A stretch of DNA of 64,000 bases from Luteimicrobium subarcticum (GTDB taxonomy: Bacteria; Actinomycetota; Actinomycetes; Actinomycetales; Cellulomonadaceae). Shown here piece after piece: positions 63,280 to 64,000 of this stretch. Below the pieces are notes generated by a model. That model was not told the origin of the DNA, ran no database searches, and saw nothing but the letters and a program-made list of their open reading frames with translations. Positions within the stretch are counted from its first letter, which is position 1. Each line of letters begins with the position of its first letter. The translations under genes were made by a program, and so were the position numbers. Location of the stretch: NCBI RefSeq assembly GCF_002798015.1, contig NZ_PGTZ01000007.1, positions 124,001-188,000 of the forward strand, given 5' to 3'.

Positions 63280-63798
63280 GCGCCTCGCCGCTGTCCCGGC
63301 CGTCCGCCGTGGCCAGGGGGTCGTTGCGCGCAGCTGCTCTGGTCCGCTGCCCGAGGCTCCGGTCTTCCGGTGGACACCGGATGGTCGGCCGACGTTCACT
63401 GTCCACAGATTCTTTCCACAGGCCTGTGGGCGACGGCGTCAGGTCCCGGTTCTTCCTGTGGACGGTCTTGTGGGCCGTCCGGACGCGGAAATCCGCGCGC
63501 TGCAGGGGTTGTCGGGTGTGCGGGCGGGGGCTAGAACAGTGGACGGGCGACGTTGCCGGACGAGGCGGCGCAGCCTCCGGTCGAGCGGAGAACGGCACAC
63601 CTCCACGACACCGTGACGGACGCCGGGGTCACCCCCCGCGGGCGCACGGGGCCATGGGCTGCAGGGCGACGCAGCAGTGTGCGCGGACCCGGGAGGCCGG
63701 CCGCGAGAGGTGCGGCCTGTGCAGGTGCCCGACCGGCGCCTGCGAGTGCCCGCACCGAGCTGTGGCGCCACACGGCGTCGTTGGACTAAGCGGCGACG
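63280..63798. other. 520-base gap with DnaA-box-like sequences and uncertain small ORFs
   Basis: Positions 63399-63407 (CTGTCCACA), 63412-63420 (CTTTCCACA) and 63457-63465 (complement CCGTCCACA) resemble actinobacterial DnaA boxes. After 63550 an open frame with modest codon bias (63553-63789, TTG start) ends just before the hairpin. Another frame (63654-63893) shows very high GC3 and Cys pairs (ERCGLCRCPTGACECP) but runs through the terminator into the next gene. Neither is certain enough to call. Confidence 0.4.
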
Positions 63799-63831
63799 AA
63801 GGCCCCCCGGACCGATGCTCCGGGGGGCCTT
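63799..63831. terminator. Hairpin terminator
   Basis: A perfect 13-bp stem (AAGGCCCCCCGGA with TCCGGGGGGCCTT) and 7-base loop lie 59 bases before the last gene and ten bases after the TAA at 63787. Its presence suggests that something transcribed ends here. Confidence 0.75.
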
Positions 63832-63889
63832 CCTGCGTCCGAGCCTGCCACCAGCGCCTGACAGCACGCTGGGACCGTACGCTCGGACG

Positions 63890-64000
63890 ATGAGCAACCT
63901 CGAGACACGGCCCGCCGAGGAGGTCTGCTCGGCCGGCGTGCCGGAGACGGCCGGCGCCGTCGAGCTGCTCGACCCCCGCGAGGTCCCGTTGGGCGGGACG
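63890..64000 (+). CDS. Probable pirin-family protein (N-terminal part)
   Basis: The frame from ATG 63890 stays open to the window end. It encodes a variable N-terminus and then VELLDPREVPLGG, which matches the start of actinobacterial pirins (V.LL..REVPLGG followed by the cupin). Pirins are cytoplasmic cupin proteins, some with quercetinase-like activity. Only 37 residues are visible, so this rests on that short motif. Confidence 0.6.
   Translation, partial: MSNLETRPAEEVCSAGVPETAGAVELLDPREVPLGGT

Overview
The window is very GC-rich DNA from an actinobacterium. GTG starts, frequent 4-base ATGA/GTGA overlaps and apparently leaderless starts behind TACCCT-like -10 boxes are typical of Micrococcales. 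A GH20 hexosaminidase, a secreted CBM3-plus-GH16-like protein, LAxTG-type sorting signals and an HtaA/Hmu heme system point to Cellulomonas or a close relative. The genus is an inference; no rRNA or tRNA gene was seen.

Layout. 1-3196: end of a peptide/nickel-type ABC transporter operon (permease, fused double ATPase) with an overlapping PLP aminotransferase. 3218-7256: heme synthesis, with cgoX/hemY and hemE on the minus strand diverging from hemA. 7394-15000: small unknowns, a secreted M23/SH3 protein, a PAS-ANTAR regulator, purB, an alpha/beta hydrolase pair, a holin-like membrane protein and hisC. 15021-19610: a 1529-residue wall-anchored DUF11 repeat protein. 19741-23386: a branched-chain-type 2-oxoacid dehydrogenase operon (E1alpha, E1beta, E2) behind clustered palindromes. 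23387-23791: a gene-free stretch with a perfect 31-bp inverted repeat and two opposed arrays of 21-bp repeats. 23792-33486: P-type ATPase with an internal 36-bp duplication, Cys-rich protein, CopD-CtaG fusion, truncated AbiEi-like ORF, S9 peptidase, hydrolase and DUF308 protein.

33540-39510 is an accessory island. It holds a 5'-truncated RHS protein with a lower-GC membrane-type C-terminal tip, two tiny membrane proteins behind it (candidate immunity genes), a possible IS21-type end, a complete IS3-family element, a RES-like gene cut by that element, HNH-like and HTH-like remnants, and 46-bp and 20-bp tandem arrays. At its right edge a methyltransferase gene seems to have lost its start codon. 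This is the most likely home of an undescribed system: an orphan RHS toxin tip with its immunity genes.

40226-51574 returns to core genes: thioredoxin/NHL protein, HAD phosphatase, CorA behind a structured leader with a short leader peptide, nitroreductase, and an aminosugar operon (GntR/UTRA regulator, binding protein, two permeases, GH20) with a perfect operator. 51607-53067 is the secreted CBM3/GH16-like protein. 53176-60317 is an iron-regulated heme-uptake locus (heme oxygenase, HmuT, HmuU, HmuV and a large HtaA surface protein) with DtxR-type boxes at both transcription entry points. The window ends with a TetR regulator, an MFS sugar transporter, a DinB-like protein, a 600-bp gap with DnaA-box-like sequences and the start of a probable pirin gene.
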